Shown: positions 25,993 to 33,833 of the stretch, piece after piece | Numbering within the stretch: the first letter of the stretch is position 1 | How the letters are laid out: each line of letters begins with the position of its first letter | NCBI GenBank assembly: GCA_038400315.1 | Contig: CP151667.1 | Span: 2,181,174 to 2,245,173 of the forward strand | Length of the DNA: 64,000 bases | Direction of reading: 5' to 3' | Origin: Isosphaeraceae bacterium EP7 | GTDB taxonomy: Bacteria; Planctomycetota; Planctomycetia; Isosphaerales; Isosphaeraceae | Position numbers and translations under genes: made by a program | Notes under the pieces: model-generated | Databases searched by the model: none | Seen by the model: the letters and a program-made list of their open reading frames with translations, nothing else | What the model was told of the DNA's origin: nothing

Positions 25993-26120
25993 GGGTCCAG
26001 ACTCCTCGACAGATGCGGCGGGCGAATCCAACGGAGGTTAAACAATTCGATCGTACTTCGGCAAGGGAAATCTCCAAACTGATTACAACTTCAACGGGCC
26101 GATGCCCCAAAACAGGCATG

Positions 26121-26891
26121 TCAGCCCCCTTTTCGAGCGTCGTTCATCCAGAGGCCCCCGTCAACAAGCAGGGCGGTGCCGGTGATGTAGTCGGCATCAT
26201 CGGAGGCGAGGAAGGCAGCGGCCTTGCCGATGTCGGAGGGCTGGCCGAGGCGACCCCAGGGGAGTTCGGGGGCGGCCGCGTCGAGGGCTTCGCGGCTGAA
26301 GAAGGCCAGCTCGCCGGGGGTATCGATCCAGCCGGGCTGGATGAGGTTGACGTTGATTCGGTGGGGGAGCAGCTCGGCGGCGATGGTGAAGGCCATGTGC
26401 TTCAGGCCCGCCTTGCCGGCGTTGTAGGCCACGCTTTTGGCATACGGGACCAGGTCGTGAATGCTGGAGATGAAGACGATCTTGCCCGGAGACTTCCGCC
26501 CGACCAGGTGGCGAGCGATGAGCTGGCTCATGTGAAACCCGCCCGAGAGCGTGGCGGCCACAACCCGCTCGAAGTCGTCGGGGTCATAATCGAGGAAGTC
26601 GGCCCGACGGTTGTGCGCAGGGTTGCTGACGAGGATGTCCAGCTGGCCGAAGGCGTCGATGGCGCGCCCGACGACCCCCTCGCAGCCGGCCCTCGAGAAG
26701 ACATCGCCCTCGATGACCGCCGCTCTCCGGCCCAGACCGACGATCTCGTCGACGAGCGAGTCGACCTCGGGGCCACTTCGAAGGTCATTGACGACGACAT
26801 CGGCCCCCGCGCGGGCCAGTTCTAGGGCGCAGCCGCGACCGATGCCTTGAGCGGAGCCGGTGACGAGCGCGATCTTGCCGAGCAGATTCAA
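26121..26891 (-). CDS. short-chain dehydrogenase/reductase
   Basis: The product is a 256-aa classical SDR: TGSAQGIGRG (TGxxxGxG cofactor loop, about 11-20), NPAHN in place of the usual NNAG, catalytic Ser in FISSIH and the YNAGK (YxxxK) pair, then QPGWIDTPGE. The C-terminal DYITGTALLVDGG is standard. I prefer the TTG at 26891, which has AGGAG at 8 bases spacing; the GTG at 26933 has its purine run directly against the codon and adds 14 non-family residues. Substrate unknown, likely a sugar or alcohol. Confidence 0.9.
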   Translation of the reverse strand: MNLLGKIALVTGSAQGIGRGCALELARAGADVVVNDLRSGPEVDSLVDEIVGLGRRAAVIEGDVFSRAGCEGVVGRAIDAFGQLDILVSNPAHNRRADFLDYDPDDFERVVAATLSGGFHMSQLIARHLVGRKSPGKIVFISSIHDLVPYAKSVAYNAGKAGLKHMAFTIAAELLPHRINVNLIQPGWIDTPGELAFFSREALDAAAPELPWGRLGQPSDIGKAAAFLASDDADYITGTALLVDGGLWMNDARKGG

Positions 26892-26974
26892 CGGAGAGGC
26901 TCCTGGACTTCGAGGAGAGCCTGGGATGCTCACCCTCCAACATCGAATCGAAGGGTTGGACGGTCTAGCAAAGT

Positions 26975-27799
26975 TCAGAACCAGATCCGAATCGGCCGGA
27001 CGCCTGCTCGTTCCAGGTGGGGGTCGAGCCGCCTGGCGAGCCTCGCCCAGTTATGGTGCGGGACCGACGGGTAGAGGTGATGTTCCAGGTGGTAGAGGTG
27101 CTCCAGGGCGATTGCCGAAGCCACCAGTCCTCGGAACGCCCTCGTTTGCGTGAGCTCGTCCGTTCCGGTCGGGTCGTGCGGGACGTACGACGTGACGAGC
27201 GGGATGATCCAGCTTCCCATGATCATCAGGAGCGCATACATCGGGAAGGCGGAAGATGATCCGGCCAGCGACGCGGCGATGGTCACCAGCACCAGGCAAG
27301 CAATGACTTCGCAGATGATCCAGGACCTCGCGTGCTTGGCATGCCGCAATGCCCAGAACATGAGCCTGGGCTGGAAGACGATCCCCTGCGCCAGGGCGCC
27401 GACCAGGGACATCCTTGCCGCGGAGGCCTCGATATCGTCGGCGTGCGGGAAATGGGCGTGGTGGTGCAGGTGTGCGGCCCGATAGGCGTGACCGCTGCGG
27501 AGGGCGAGCAGTTCGATCAGGCAAAGCAGCGCATCGTTGACCGCCGACGGCAATGCCAGGTTGCGGTGCACGAGGTCATGCGAGATCGATCCATAGGTGA
27601 AGAAGCTGAGCGCCACCAGGCAGAAGACCGCCGGCGGCCACCAGCCCCGGACCGCGAACGCGAAATAGGCCCCGCACCAGAGGAAGGGACCGACCAGGCT
27701 GACCACTCGCCTCAGGGGAGAGATGCGGGCGAGGTCCGCGCCCAACTCGCGGAGAGGCGGCATGCCGTAGTTTTTGTGCTCAACGCCTTGCTCGATCAC
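26975..27799 (-). CDS. membrane fatty-acid desaturase/carotenoid-oxygenase superfamily protein
   Basis: The 274-aa diiron membrane enzyme shows three His boxes: HDLVH (74-78), HLHHHAHFPH (110-119) and HLYHLEHHLYPSVPHHN (234-250), between four to six hydrophobic helices. The last box, followed by LARRLDPHL, is closer to beta-carotene ketolases/hydroxylases (CrtW/CrtR) than to acyl desaturases, but substrate cannot be fixed from sequence. Many Isosphaeraceae are pink with carotenoids, which would fit. It starts at GTG 27799, 18 bp after the stop of the internally duplicated membrane-protein gene, so they are probably co-transcribed. Confidence 0.85.
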   Translation of the reverse strand: MIEQGVEHKNYGMPPLRELGADLARISPLRRVVSLVGPFLWCGAYFAFAVRGWWPPAVFCLVALSFFTYGSISHDLVHRNLALPSAVNDALLCLIELLALRSGHAYRAAHLHHHAHFPHADDIEASAARMSLVGALAQGIVFQPRLMFWALRHAKHARSWIICEVIACLVLVTIAASLAGSSSAFPMYALLMIMGSWIIPLVTSYVPHDPTGTDELTQTRAFRGLVASAIALEHLYHLEHHLYPSVPHHNWARLARRLDPHLERAGVRPIRIWF

Positions 27800-27817
27800 G
27801 AGACGCCCCCGATGCGT

Positions 27818-28879
27818 TCATGTGCCGGTCATCCCCGTCTCGATGCGGGCGGGCTCGACGCCCTCGAAGATCGACCCGCTTTGACCAACTGGCCGTCCTC
27901 CGCCGTGGCAGGCCGGGCGGTAGGCCAGCAAGCCGATCGCGTAGACGCAGGCCCCGAGGACGGCCGGGGCGAGGTGGACGGCGTCGTTGTAGCCGATGAC
28001 CGGGTGGACGCCGATCGCGGTGGCGGAGCCGATGGTGCCGGCCAGGGCGAGCGCCTGCCAGAGGCTCTTCGAAGGGCGGGCGCACCAGACGACGCAGAGC
28101 AAGGTGATGCCGAAGCAGCAGACGGCCCCGCCGAATCCGGCGCGGTCGTGGGCGATGAGGGGGATGAGTCGGCCGTTGATCGCGTTGAACTCGTCGACGC
28201 CGATGTCGAGGAAGACGAGGTCCTGCGGCACGAAGACGGTCGTCATGCCGACGACCAGGATCGTCAGGCCGCCGCCCACCAACCCGAGGGCGGTGGCCAG
28301 CAGGCAGGCCCGGCCGAGGCCCGCGATCGACAGCCAGGGGAGGCGGACCGAGGGACTGAGCAACGAGCGGATTCCCGAGGGGCCGTTCAGCGTCTCCCGG
28401 GACAGGGCCAGGCCCACGGCGAAGCAAGGGAGCAGCCCCAGCGTGGCGATGCCATGCCAGGTGTCCAGGTAGCCGTAGCCGAGGTAGGCGAAGAAGCTGA
28501 CGAAGCCCTCGGCGCCGCTGAGCAGGAACAGCCACCAGGCCCAGGGCTCCCCGCGCTTCAGGGGGAATTCGGCCATCCAGAGATAGAGCAGGCCGATCGC
28601 CACGAGCGCACCGCCGAAGGAGACGCGGTCGTGGATCATGAAATGGACGATCCGGCAGGCGTGCAGCGAGCAGAGATCGGCCGAGGTCATCCCCAGGTAA
28701 CGCTCGTCGTGCGGCAGGAAATGACCGGTCGCGGCGAGGAAGAGGGCGACCAGGCCCGAAAGTGTCAGGGCCAGGCCCGTGAGGGTCAGCAGCGGCCGGC
28801 CGTCGCCGACCAGCGCCGAGAGGAATCCCCGCTCGTCGTCGAGGCGGGCCGCGTCAGATTCGGGGAATTCGTGGACCAT
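27818..28879 (-). CDS. polytopic membrane protein with internal duplication (HDRxxFGG repeats)
   Basis: The 353-aa protein has about eight membrane helices and no named function. Two halves repeat: residues 52-100 contain FLPHDERYLGMT and RIVHFMIHDRVSFGG (76-90), and 212-262 contain FVPQDLVFLDIG and RLIPLIAHDRAGFGG (237-251). Each block, an F-x-P-[HQ]-D loop then I-x-H-D-R-x-x-F-G-G at a helix start, suggests a pseudo-symmetric pore or paired metal/heme-binding site built from His and Asp. It is upstream of the desaturase-like gene by 18 bp, hinting at a joint membrane-lipid or pigment role. Confidence 0.85.
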   Translation of the reverse strand: MVHEFPESDAARLDDERGFLSALVGDGRPLLTLTGLALTLSGLVALFLAATGHFLPHDERYLGMTSADLCSLHACRIVHFMIHDRVSFGGALVAIGLLYLWMAEFPLKRGEPWAWWLFLLSGAEGFVSFFAYLGYGYLDTWHGIATLGLLPCFAVGLALSRETLNGPSGIRSLLSPSVRLPWLSIAGLGRACLLATALGLVGGGLTILVVGMTTVFVPQDLVFLDIGVDEFNAINGRLIPLIAHDRAGFGGAVCCFGITLLCVVWCARPSKSLWQALALAGTIGSATAIGVHPVIGYNDAVHLAPAVLGACVYAIGLLAYRPACHGGGRPVGQSGSIFEGVEPARIETGMTGT

Positions 28880-29029
28880 TCTGCCCGCCCCTTGACGGCG
28901 ATCGTGCGCACGCCCTTCGATGCGAAGTAAGCGGGGATCATCCTATCAAAGAAGGAGACCGGTCGTGACAGTCGGTTCGCAGGATGGTCTCGTTCAAGGG
29001 CGGGCCTCCGTGAGCGAGTCTCGATGCTC

Positions 29030-29332
29030 TCAGCTGATGAACAGCGCGGCGACCACGAGGAGGTTCACCGCGGGCAGGACACTGAAAGTGATCGCGGCCC
29101 GGTAGACTCGCCTTCGATAGCAGATCCAGGAGCCCGAGATTGAGACCAGCACGAGGAACGGGAAGCTCAGCATGCAGCAGACGAAGAGGATTGCCGTGGC
29201 GCTGAAGCCCTGATCGAACGCCATCAGGGAGAGGGGGCCGGCGACGATGGCCGGGACCAGAAGTGTTCCGAAGATGAGGCTCGTCAGGATCAGGATGACG
29301 AGGGAGGCGCGGCGAAGGGTCGACTCGGCCAT
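29030..29332 (-). CDS. small membrane protein, 100 aa
   Basis: Three hydrophobic segments (about 9-31, 43-65, 78-98) occupy nearly all of the protein; short polar loops contain CYRRRVYRAA. There is no recognisable motif. The ATG start at 29332 is followed by a good coding pattern. It lies about 150 bp upstream of the internally duplicated membrane-protein gene on the same strand, so joint transcription is possible. It may be a DUF-type membrane protein of unknown role. Confidence 0.7.
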   Translation of the reverse strand: MAESTLRRASLVILILTSLIFGTLLVPAIVAGPLSLMAFDQGFSATAILFVCCMLSFPFLVLVSISGSWICYRRRVYRAAITFSVLPAVNLLVVAALFIS

Positions 29333-29578
29333 GGGGAAACCTCTGCCTGAGGCCTGGTGTGACGGCGGGCTCGTGGGCCCTCCCTGACTCTAGGTCCTGT
29401 CGGCTCGGATCGATTGTGGAATCCGCCGGGCGAGAACCGATCGATCGGGCGGTGTTTGAGGATCCAAGAACGGTCGGAACTGCGAGATCCAACCGTGCGT
29501 CGGGCCCGGTTATGATGGGCGGCCACGGGACGAGGCCCCTTGTCCCCGGGGTCGATATCAAGAGCGAGGGCGATCACC

Positions 29579-30826
29579 ATGCGATCGATCGGGGATTCTC
29601 GTCGCGCGTTCCTGGAGACGATGGGCCTGGCCGGGGCGGGCGCGCTGCTGGGCGGAACGTCCGTGGAGTCGGCCCGCGGGTTTGCGGCGAACGACACGAT
29701 CGAGGTGGCCTGCATCGGCACGGGCGGGCGGTGTCAGGCGTTGATGAAATCGCTGGCGACGATTCCCAACGTGCGGATCGCCGCCGTCTGCGACATCTAC
29801 GACAAGAACCTCGACGCCGCGCGGAAGCTTGCCGACCCCAAGGCGGCGGCGTCGAAGGATTTCCGGGAGATACTCGGGCGCAAAGATCTCGACGCGGTCC
29901 TGATCGCGGCCCCGGATCACTGGCACGTGCCGATGACGGTTGCGGCTTGCAGGGCCGGCAAGGATGTCTACGTGGAGAAGCCGCTCACCCATTCGCTTGC
30001 GGAAGGGACCGCCGTCATCGCGGCTCGGAAAGAAACGGGGCGCGTGGTTCAGGTGGGGACTCAGCAGCGGAGCATGCCGCACTTCCAGAAGGGGCTTGAG
30101 ATTCTCAAGAGCGGCAATCTGGGTCGGGTTTTCAAGGTGAACCTCTCTTGGAACCGGAACACCAGCTCGCGGTTCAAGCGCGATTCGGCGGGGATCGACC
30201 CGAAGCAGGTGGACTGGAAGGCGTTTTTGGGCAATGCGCCCGACCAGCCTTTCGATGAATATCGGCTGCGCAACTGGCGATGGTTCTGGGATTTCGGCGG
30301 CGGCTTGCTCACCGATTTGATGGTCCACTTCATCGACGTGGCCCATTGGTATCTGGATCTCGAGCATCCCGTGCTGGCCACGGCCGTCGGCGAGCCGTTC
30401 CTGACGGAGGGGGTCTGGCAGACTCCCGACACGATCCAGTGTCTGCTGCAATATCCCGGGATGATCCAGGCCCATTTCGACGGGACCTTCTCCAACCAGC
30501 GCAACGCCGCGCGGATCGAATTTCTGGGGACCGAGGCCACGCTTTACCTCGACCGAGGGCGCTATGAGCTGATCCCCGAGCCCGGCAAGACGGTCAAGGC
30601 CGAGGAGTGGATTCTGGGCAGCAACCCGCGGAAGGGGCAGGATTTCTACGACAAACCCGACGGCGAACTGCTGCATCTGACCAACTGGGTCGAGTGCGTT
30701 CGCAGCAGGGCGGTGCCCAATTGCCCGGTCGAGGCGGGAGTCTCGGCCGCGTCGGCCGCCCACCTGGGAAACCTCGCCTATCGAGGGGGCGGCGCCGCAC
30801 ATTGGGCTGGGGCTGAGGCTCTGTGA
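29579..30826 (+). CDS. Gfo/Idh/MocA-family oxidoreductase, TAT-secreted
   Basis: The 415-aa protein has a twin-arginine signal at its N-terminus (SRRAFLETMGLAGAGALLGG, 7-26) and then the NAD(P)-binding IEVACIGTGGRCQALMKSL (about 41-59). The EKPLTH catalytic segment (Lys near 133) and GGGLLTDLMVHFIDVAHW (about 238-255) are typical of sugar or inositol dehydrogenases and glycosidases of this family. Exported forms with tightly bound cofactor are frequent in planctomycetes and act on sugars in the periplasm. Start chosen at ATG 29579; an upstream in-frame TTG adds 13 residues ahead of the TAT motif. Confidence 0.92.
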   Translation: MRSIGDSRRAFLETMGLAGAGALLGGTSVESARGFAANDTIEVACIGTGGRCQALMKSLATIPNVRIAAVCDIYDKNLDAARKLADPKAAASKDFREILGRKDLDAVLIAAPDHWHVPMTVAACRAGKDVYVEKPLTHSLAEGTAVIAARKETGRVVQVGTQQRSMPHFQKGLEILKSGNLGRVFKVNLSWNRNTSSRFKRDSAGIDPKQVDWKAFLGNAPDQPFDEYRLRNWRWFWDFGGGLLTDLMVHFIDVAHWYLDLEHPVLATAVGEPFLTEGVWQTPDTIQCLLQYPGMIQAHFDGTFSNQRNAARIEFLGTEATLYLDRGRYELIPEPGKTVKAEEWILGSNPRKGQDFYDKPDGELLHLTNWVECVRSRAVPNCPVEAGVSAASAAHLGNLAYRGGGAAHWAGAEAL

Positions 30827-30889
30827 GCTTGGCGGGGGCCATCGGGACAATACGGGGCCACGGCCGGCGAACACACAGGCACGCCAGGG

Positions 30890-31852
30890 ATGTGGCCCGA
30901 CGCTTCTAATGTCCCGGAGATAACGACGGTGGACGAGAATTGGGAGAGCACGGCTAAGCCGTCTCAGGTGATGCGAGAGATCCTGATCGTCCCGCGGTCG
31001 ACGCCGGAGGTCCCGATCGCACTCCTGGCAGGAATCATCATCGGCGGCTTGATGGCCATGACCGGTGCGGTCATGGGGCCCAGGCCCATGGGGGTGATTC
31101 TCATCATGCTAGGGGCGCCGCTCGCCGCTTTCTGCTCGCTCGGGTTTCTGGTCAGCCTGTTCGGGTTGTTCACGGTCAACCCGAACGAGGCGAAGGTGCT
31201 CCAGCTCTTCGGCAACTACAAGGGGACGGTGCGCGAGCCGGGGCTGCGGTGGATCAACCCGTTCTTCACCAAGACGCGAATCTCGCTTCGGGTGCGGAAC
31301 TTCGAGAGCGAGCGGCTGAAGGTCAACGACCTGGCGGGCAACCCGATCGAGATCGCCGCCGTGGTGGTCTGGCGGGTGGTCGACACGGCCGAGGCCCTCT
31401 TCCACGTGGAAGATTACAACAACTTCGTCCACGTCCAGAGCGAGTCGGCCCTGCGCAACATGGCGCTCAGCTATCCCTACGACGCACACATCGAAGGGGA
31501 AATCTCGCTGCGGGGCCACACGGCGGAGGTGGCCGAGCACCTGAAGACGGAGATCCAGGACCGTCTCTCGCAGGCGGGCGTCGAGGTGCTGGAGGCGCGG
31601 ATCAGCCACCTGGCCTACGCATCCGAGATCGCCCACGCGATGCTCCAGCGCCAGCAGGCCGGGGCGGTCATCGCGGCCCGGCAGATGATCGTCGAGGGGG
31701 CCGTGGGCATGGTCGAGATGGCGCTGGAACGGCTCTCACACAAGCAGATCGTCGACCTGGACAACGACAAGAAGGCCGCGCTGGTGAGCAACCTCCTGGT
31801 CGTGCTCTGCTCAGACCGGGGAACCCAGCCGGTTGTGAACGCGGGAAAGTGA
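30890..31852 (+). CDS. SPFH-domain (stomatin/prohibitin-like) membrane protein
   Basis: The 320-aa protein has two close membrane helices (about 41-63 and 69-99) and then an SPFH/band 7 domain (about 95-270). [20 protein letters not shown] and GLRWINPFF begin the domain, and a long helical segment ([20 protein letters not shown]) precedes the end. Such proteins oligomerise in membrane microdomains and often control membrane proteases. It starts 63 bp after the Gfo/Idh gene but is functionally unrelated. No NfeD partner is nearby. Confidence 0.9.
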   Translation: MWPDASNVPEITTVDENWESTAKPSQVMREILIVPRSTPEVPIALLAGIIIGGLMAMTGAVMGPRPMGVILIMLGAPLAAFCSLGFLVSLFGLFTVNPNEAKVLQLFGNYKGTVREPGLRWINPFFTKTRISLRVRNFESERLKVNDLAGNPIEIAAVVVWRVVDTAEALFHVEDYNNFVHVQSESALRNMALSYPYDAHIEGEISLRGHTAEVAEHLKTEIQDRLSQAGVEVLEARISHLAYASEIAHAMLQRQQAGAVIAARQMIVEGAVGMVEMALERLSHKQIVDLDNDKKAALVSNLLVVLCSDRGTQPVVNAGK

Positions 31853-31969
31853 GGCCGTCCGTCGCAGCCCCGGCTTCGTTCAAGCGAGGACTCGGCGGCC
31901 GTCCCGGGAGCCGCCCTTCTCAAGTCTGATGACCCTCCGGCGCGTCTCACGACGATCCGTCGAGGGCCG

Positions 31970-32407
31970 TCAGGCAAGATGGGGCTTGAGGTCGCAGAGG
32001 GGGACGCTGGGGTTGGGGTCGGCCAGCAGCTCGGCGAGGGTGGTGTCGCGGAAGGCTTTCTCGACGGCGGCAAGGGCGTCATCCATCCGCCGGTGCAGGG
32101 GGCAGAGGTGGACGCCGTGCGACTTGAGGTCGAGCGGGCAGGTCTTGATGCGGCGGATCGGCTCGACGGCGTTGATGACGTCCAGCAGCGTCAGGTCGGC
32201 GGGGGCCTTCTCCAGCGCCATGCCGCCGCCGATGCCGCGCTGCGAGCGGACGATCCCGGAGCGGGCCAGGCCTTGCAGGACTTTCGACAGGTACGCCTTG
32301 GGGACCTTGGTCGCGGCGGAAATCTGGTCGGTCGTGCGCGCAGAGGGCGCCACGTCGGCCAGGTAGACGACCGCCCTCAGGGCGTATTCCACCGTCTGGG
32401 AGAACAT
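31970..32407 (-). CDS. Rrf2-family transcriptional regulator (NsrR/IscR-like)
   Basis: The 145-aa protein has the Rrf2 winged helix ([20 protein letters not shown] start; [20 protein letters not shown], 28-47, recognition region; RGIGGGMAL wing, 57-65). Cysteines 90 and 102 in [13 protein letters not shown] match the spacing of the first and third cluster ligands of IscR/NsrR; the middle Cys is missing, and Cys138 is the only other. A Fe-S cluster that senses nitric oxide or redox state is thus likely but not assured. It is divergent from a protoglobin gene, with a palindrome between them. Confidence 0.9.
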   Translation of the reverse strand: MFSQTVEYALRAVVYLADVAPSARTTDQISAATKVPKAYLSKVLQGLARSGIVRSQRGIGGGMALEKAPADLTLLDVINAVEPIRRIKTCPLDLKSHGVHLCPLHRRMDDALAAVEKAFRDTTLAELLADPNPSVPLCDLKPHLA

Positions 32408-32431
32408 CGCGGCCGGACCTCCCGGCTAAAT

Positions 32432-32447
32432 TGGATCTTGACATCCA
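32432..32447. promoter_or_regulatory. candidate Rrf2 operator between rrf2 and protoglobin genes
   Basis: TGGAT-CTTGAC-ATCCA is an exact inverted repeat of 5-bp arms with a 6-bp centre. A second half-site pair nearby (TTGGAT at 32431 and ATCCAA at 32481-32486) is spaced in inverted orientation. The centre contains the -35 hexamer of the globin promoter, so a bound regulator would block it. Confidence 0.55.
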
Positions 32448-32466
32448 GATTAGCGGCGATAACCTA
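32438..32466 (+). promoter_or_regulatory. candidate promoter of the protoglobin gene
   Basis: TTGACA at 32438-32443 is a perfect -35. The -10 is weak (TAACCT at 32460-32465, 16 bp spacing), which suits a promoter that is regulated. The globin start is at 32541 behind GAGAGGGGGGAGA. Confidence 0.5.
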
Positions 32467-32540
32467 AATCGGACAAGGTCATCCAATGATCTCAGGCGGG
32501 GTGGTTCCCGTCAAATTCGATTCGCGAGAGGGGGGAGATC

Positions 32541-33149
32541 GTGCGACAGATCGACGAGGCTCGGCTGGAGGCGGACACGGCGTATCGGTTCGGGTATGTG
32601 GCGGAATTCATCGGGTTCGGCCCCGAGGACGTCGACGCGATCCACGGCGCGGCGGGCGCACTCGCGGGGCTGGTCCCGGGCCTGGTCGACGCGGTGTACG
32701 AGAAGCTTCAGGGGTACGACGCGACCTGGAGGCACTTCGTCCCACGGCAGTCGGGCTATGAGGGGAACGTGCCCACGAGCCTATCCGAGTTGACGGTGGA
32801 TCACGAGCAGATCAAGTTTCGCAAGGAGCACCTGGGCCGCTATCTCGTGCGCCTGGTGACGCAGAAGTACGACGCGAAGATGGTGGGCTACCTGGACATG
32901 GTCGGCAAGATGCACACGCCAGGTGCGGGCTCGGCCAGCCTGGACGTCCCGCTCGTACAGATGAATTCGCTGATGGGTTTCGTGGCCGATGCCCTGACCG
33001 CGACGATCCTCGGCCTGGGCCTCGATCGCGACCGCGAGGTGGCCACCGTCCGCGCGTTCGGCAAGCTCCTCTGGATCCAGAACGACCTGATCAACCGCCA
33101 CTACCAGGGGTCCAGGGTCGCGGAATTGGCGATCGGTTCCGTGGCCTGA
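32541..33149 (+). CDS. protoglobin (globin-sensor-type heme protein)
   Basis: The 202-aa protein is a free-standing protoglobin domain, the heme-binding unit of globin-coupled sensors, with no fused signalling domain. The probable proximal ligand is His125 in MVGKMHTPG; other typical parts are the YRFGYVAEFIGF lead, the GYDATWRHFVPR turn, RKEHLGRYLVRLV and the final LLWIQNDLINRHY helix. It starts with GTG 32541 behind a strong GAGAGGGGGGAGA. Such globins bind O2, CO or NO. Divergence from an NsrR/IscR-like Rrf2 gene, with an operator on its promoter, points to control by NO or redox stress. Confidence 0.9.
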   Translation: MRQIDEARLEADTAYRFGYVAEFIGFGPEDVDAIHGAAGALAGLVPGLVDAVYEKLQGYDATWRHFVPRQSGYEGNVPTSLSELTVDHEQIKFRKEHLGRYLVRLVTQKYDAKMVGYLDMVGKMHTPGAGSASLDVPLVQMNSLMGFVADALTATILGLGLDRDREVATVRAFGKLLWIQNDLINRHYQGSRVAELAIGSVA

Positions 33150-33645
33150 CCAGATCGGCGGATTTCCACGGTTTCCGACCCCTCGCGGATCTCGATGGAG
33201 TGATCTGCGGGGAGATAGCGGGAGGTCTGGGCGATGCCGCCGACCGGCCAGATGATGGCCGACGCGGACACGGAGCGTGGAATCGCCCAGGCCCACGGAG
33301 ACTGTCGGGCGATTGCCACCGAAGTCGGAGCCGCCGTCGCGCCGGTGGATGCGCCGAATCGAGCCGTCGGTGGTGATGAGGTTGGCACGAATCCCGCCGC
33401 CCCGGGCCGACCGGCCGGGGTTGGTTCCGACCATGCGGAGCTGGAGCCAGCGGCGGCCTTGATCGGGATTTCTTAAGGGCGGTTGGAGGCACGGTCGCCG
33501 GGCGAGGGCTCCGCCGGCCTGGACAAATTGAGCGACGCCCCCTTCGTCATCGGCGAAGGCAATGCCGTATGACTTCTGCAAGGGGCGAGGCCCGAGGAGG
33601 CCCTCACGCCCACGAACGCGCGGCCGTTCCTATTATTGGAACTGG
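33150..33645 (-). pseudogene. decayed ASPIC/UnbV-domain (CRTAC1-type) gene remnant
   Basis: On the minus strand pieces of a CRTAC1-like gene remain in three frames. NNRNGRAFVGVRASSGLA (about 33587-33640) resembles an FG-GAP blade. In another frame YGIAFADDEGGVAQFV and RRWLQLRMVGT (from 33455) run to TVSVGLGD (ends 33282). The end of the ASPIC/UnbV domain, IIWPVGGIAQTSRYLPADHS and IEIREG (33256-33161), is in a third frame. The frame change lies between 33281 and 33257. Start and most of the beta-propeller are lost. Such extracellular proteins are common in planctomycetes; this copy is dead. Confidence 0.7.
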
Positions 33646-33833
33646 CATCGGGGACGGGCGATGAGTCGGCAGGACGGACGGTGCAGAGTAGGTCGGGCCT
33701 GCGCCGGGGCGCGAGGTCGGGTCGTTTCTTCGCGAGTCGGGCGAGACTAAGATGACCCTCCGGCGCGACCGGCTGGCCGGCGCGCAACCCGAGCTTCCGA
33801 CGATTTTTACCAGTCCAGAAGGACGGCACCTCG

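Larger units (their letters stand above)
23010..26032. repeat. tandem duplication containing two DUF1501 genes
   Basis: Two direct copies, about 23010-24495 and 24560-26032, each contain a DUF1501 gene plus its flanks. Both ends match almost base for base: the gene starts with the upstream GGGTCCAGACTCCTCGACAG, and the last 500 bp of the genes. The middle (about 23560-24110 versus 25105-25650) has clearly diverged. Similarity continues about 45 bp beyond the stop codons (GCAAGTCGG...GCCGAAATTT-like sequence). Confidence 0.85.

Noticed and set aside
24202-26082. Open frame of 626 codons on the plus strand across the DUF1501 duplicates
   Set aside because: It is antisense to both DUF1501 genes, has Arg/His/Pro-rich composition and no motif; the minus frames have TAT signals and family motifs.
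32781-33581. A 266-aa intact gene on the minus strand overlapping the protoglobin
   Set aside because: Only part of the frame is ASPIC-like; the domain continues in another frame, and the rest is antisense to the globin. It is a pseudogene fragment.
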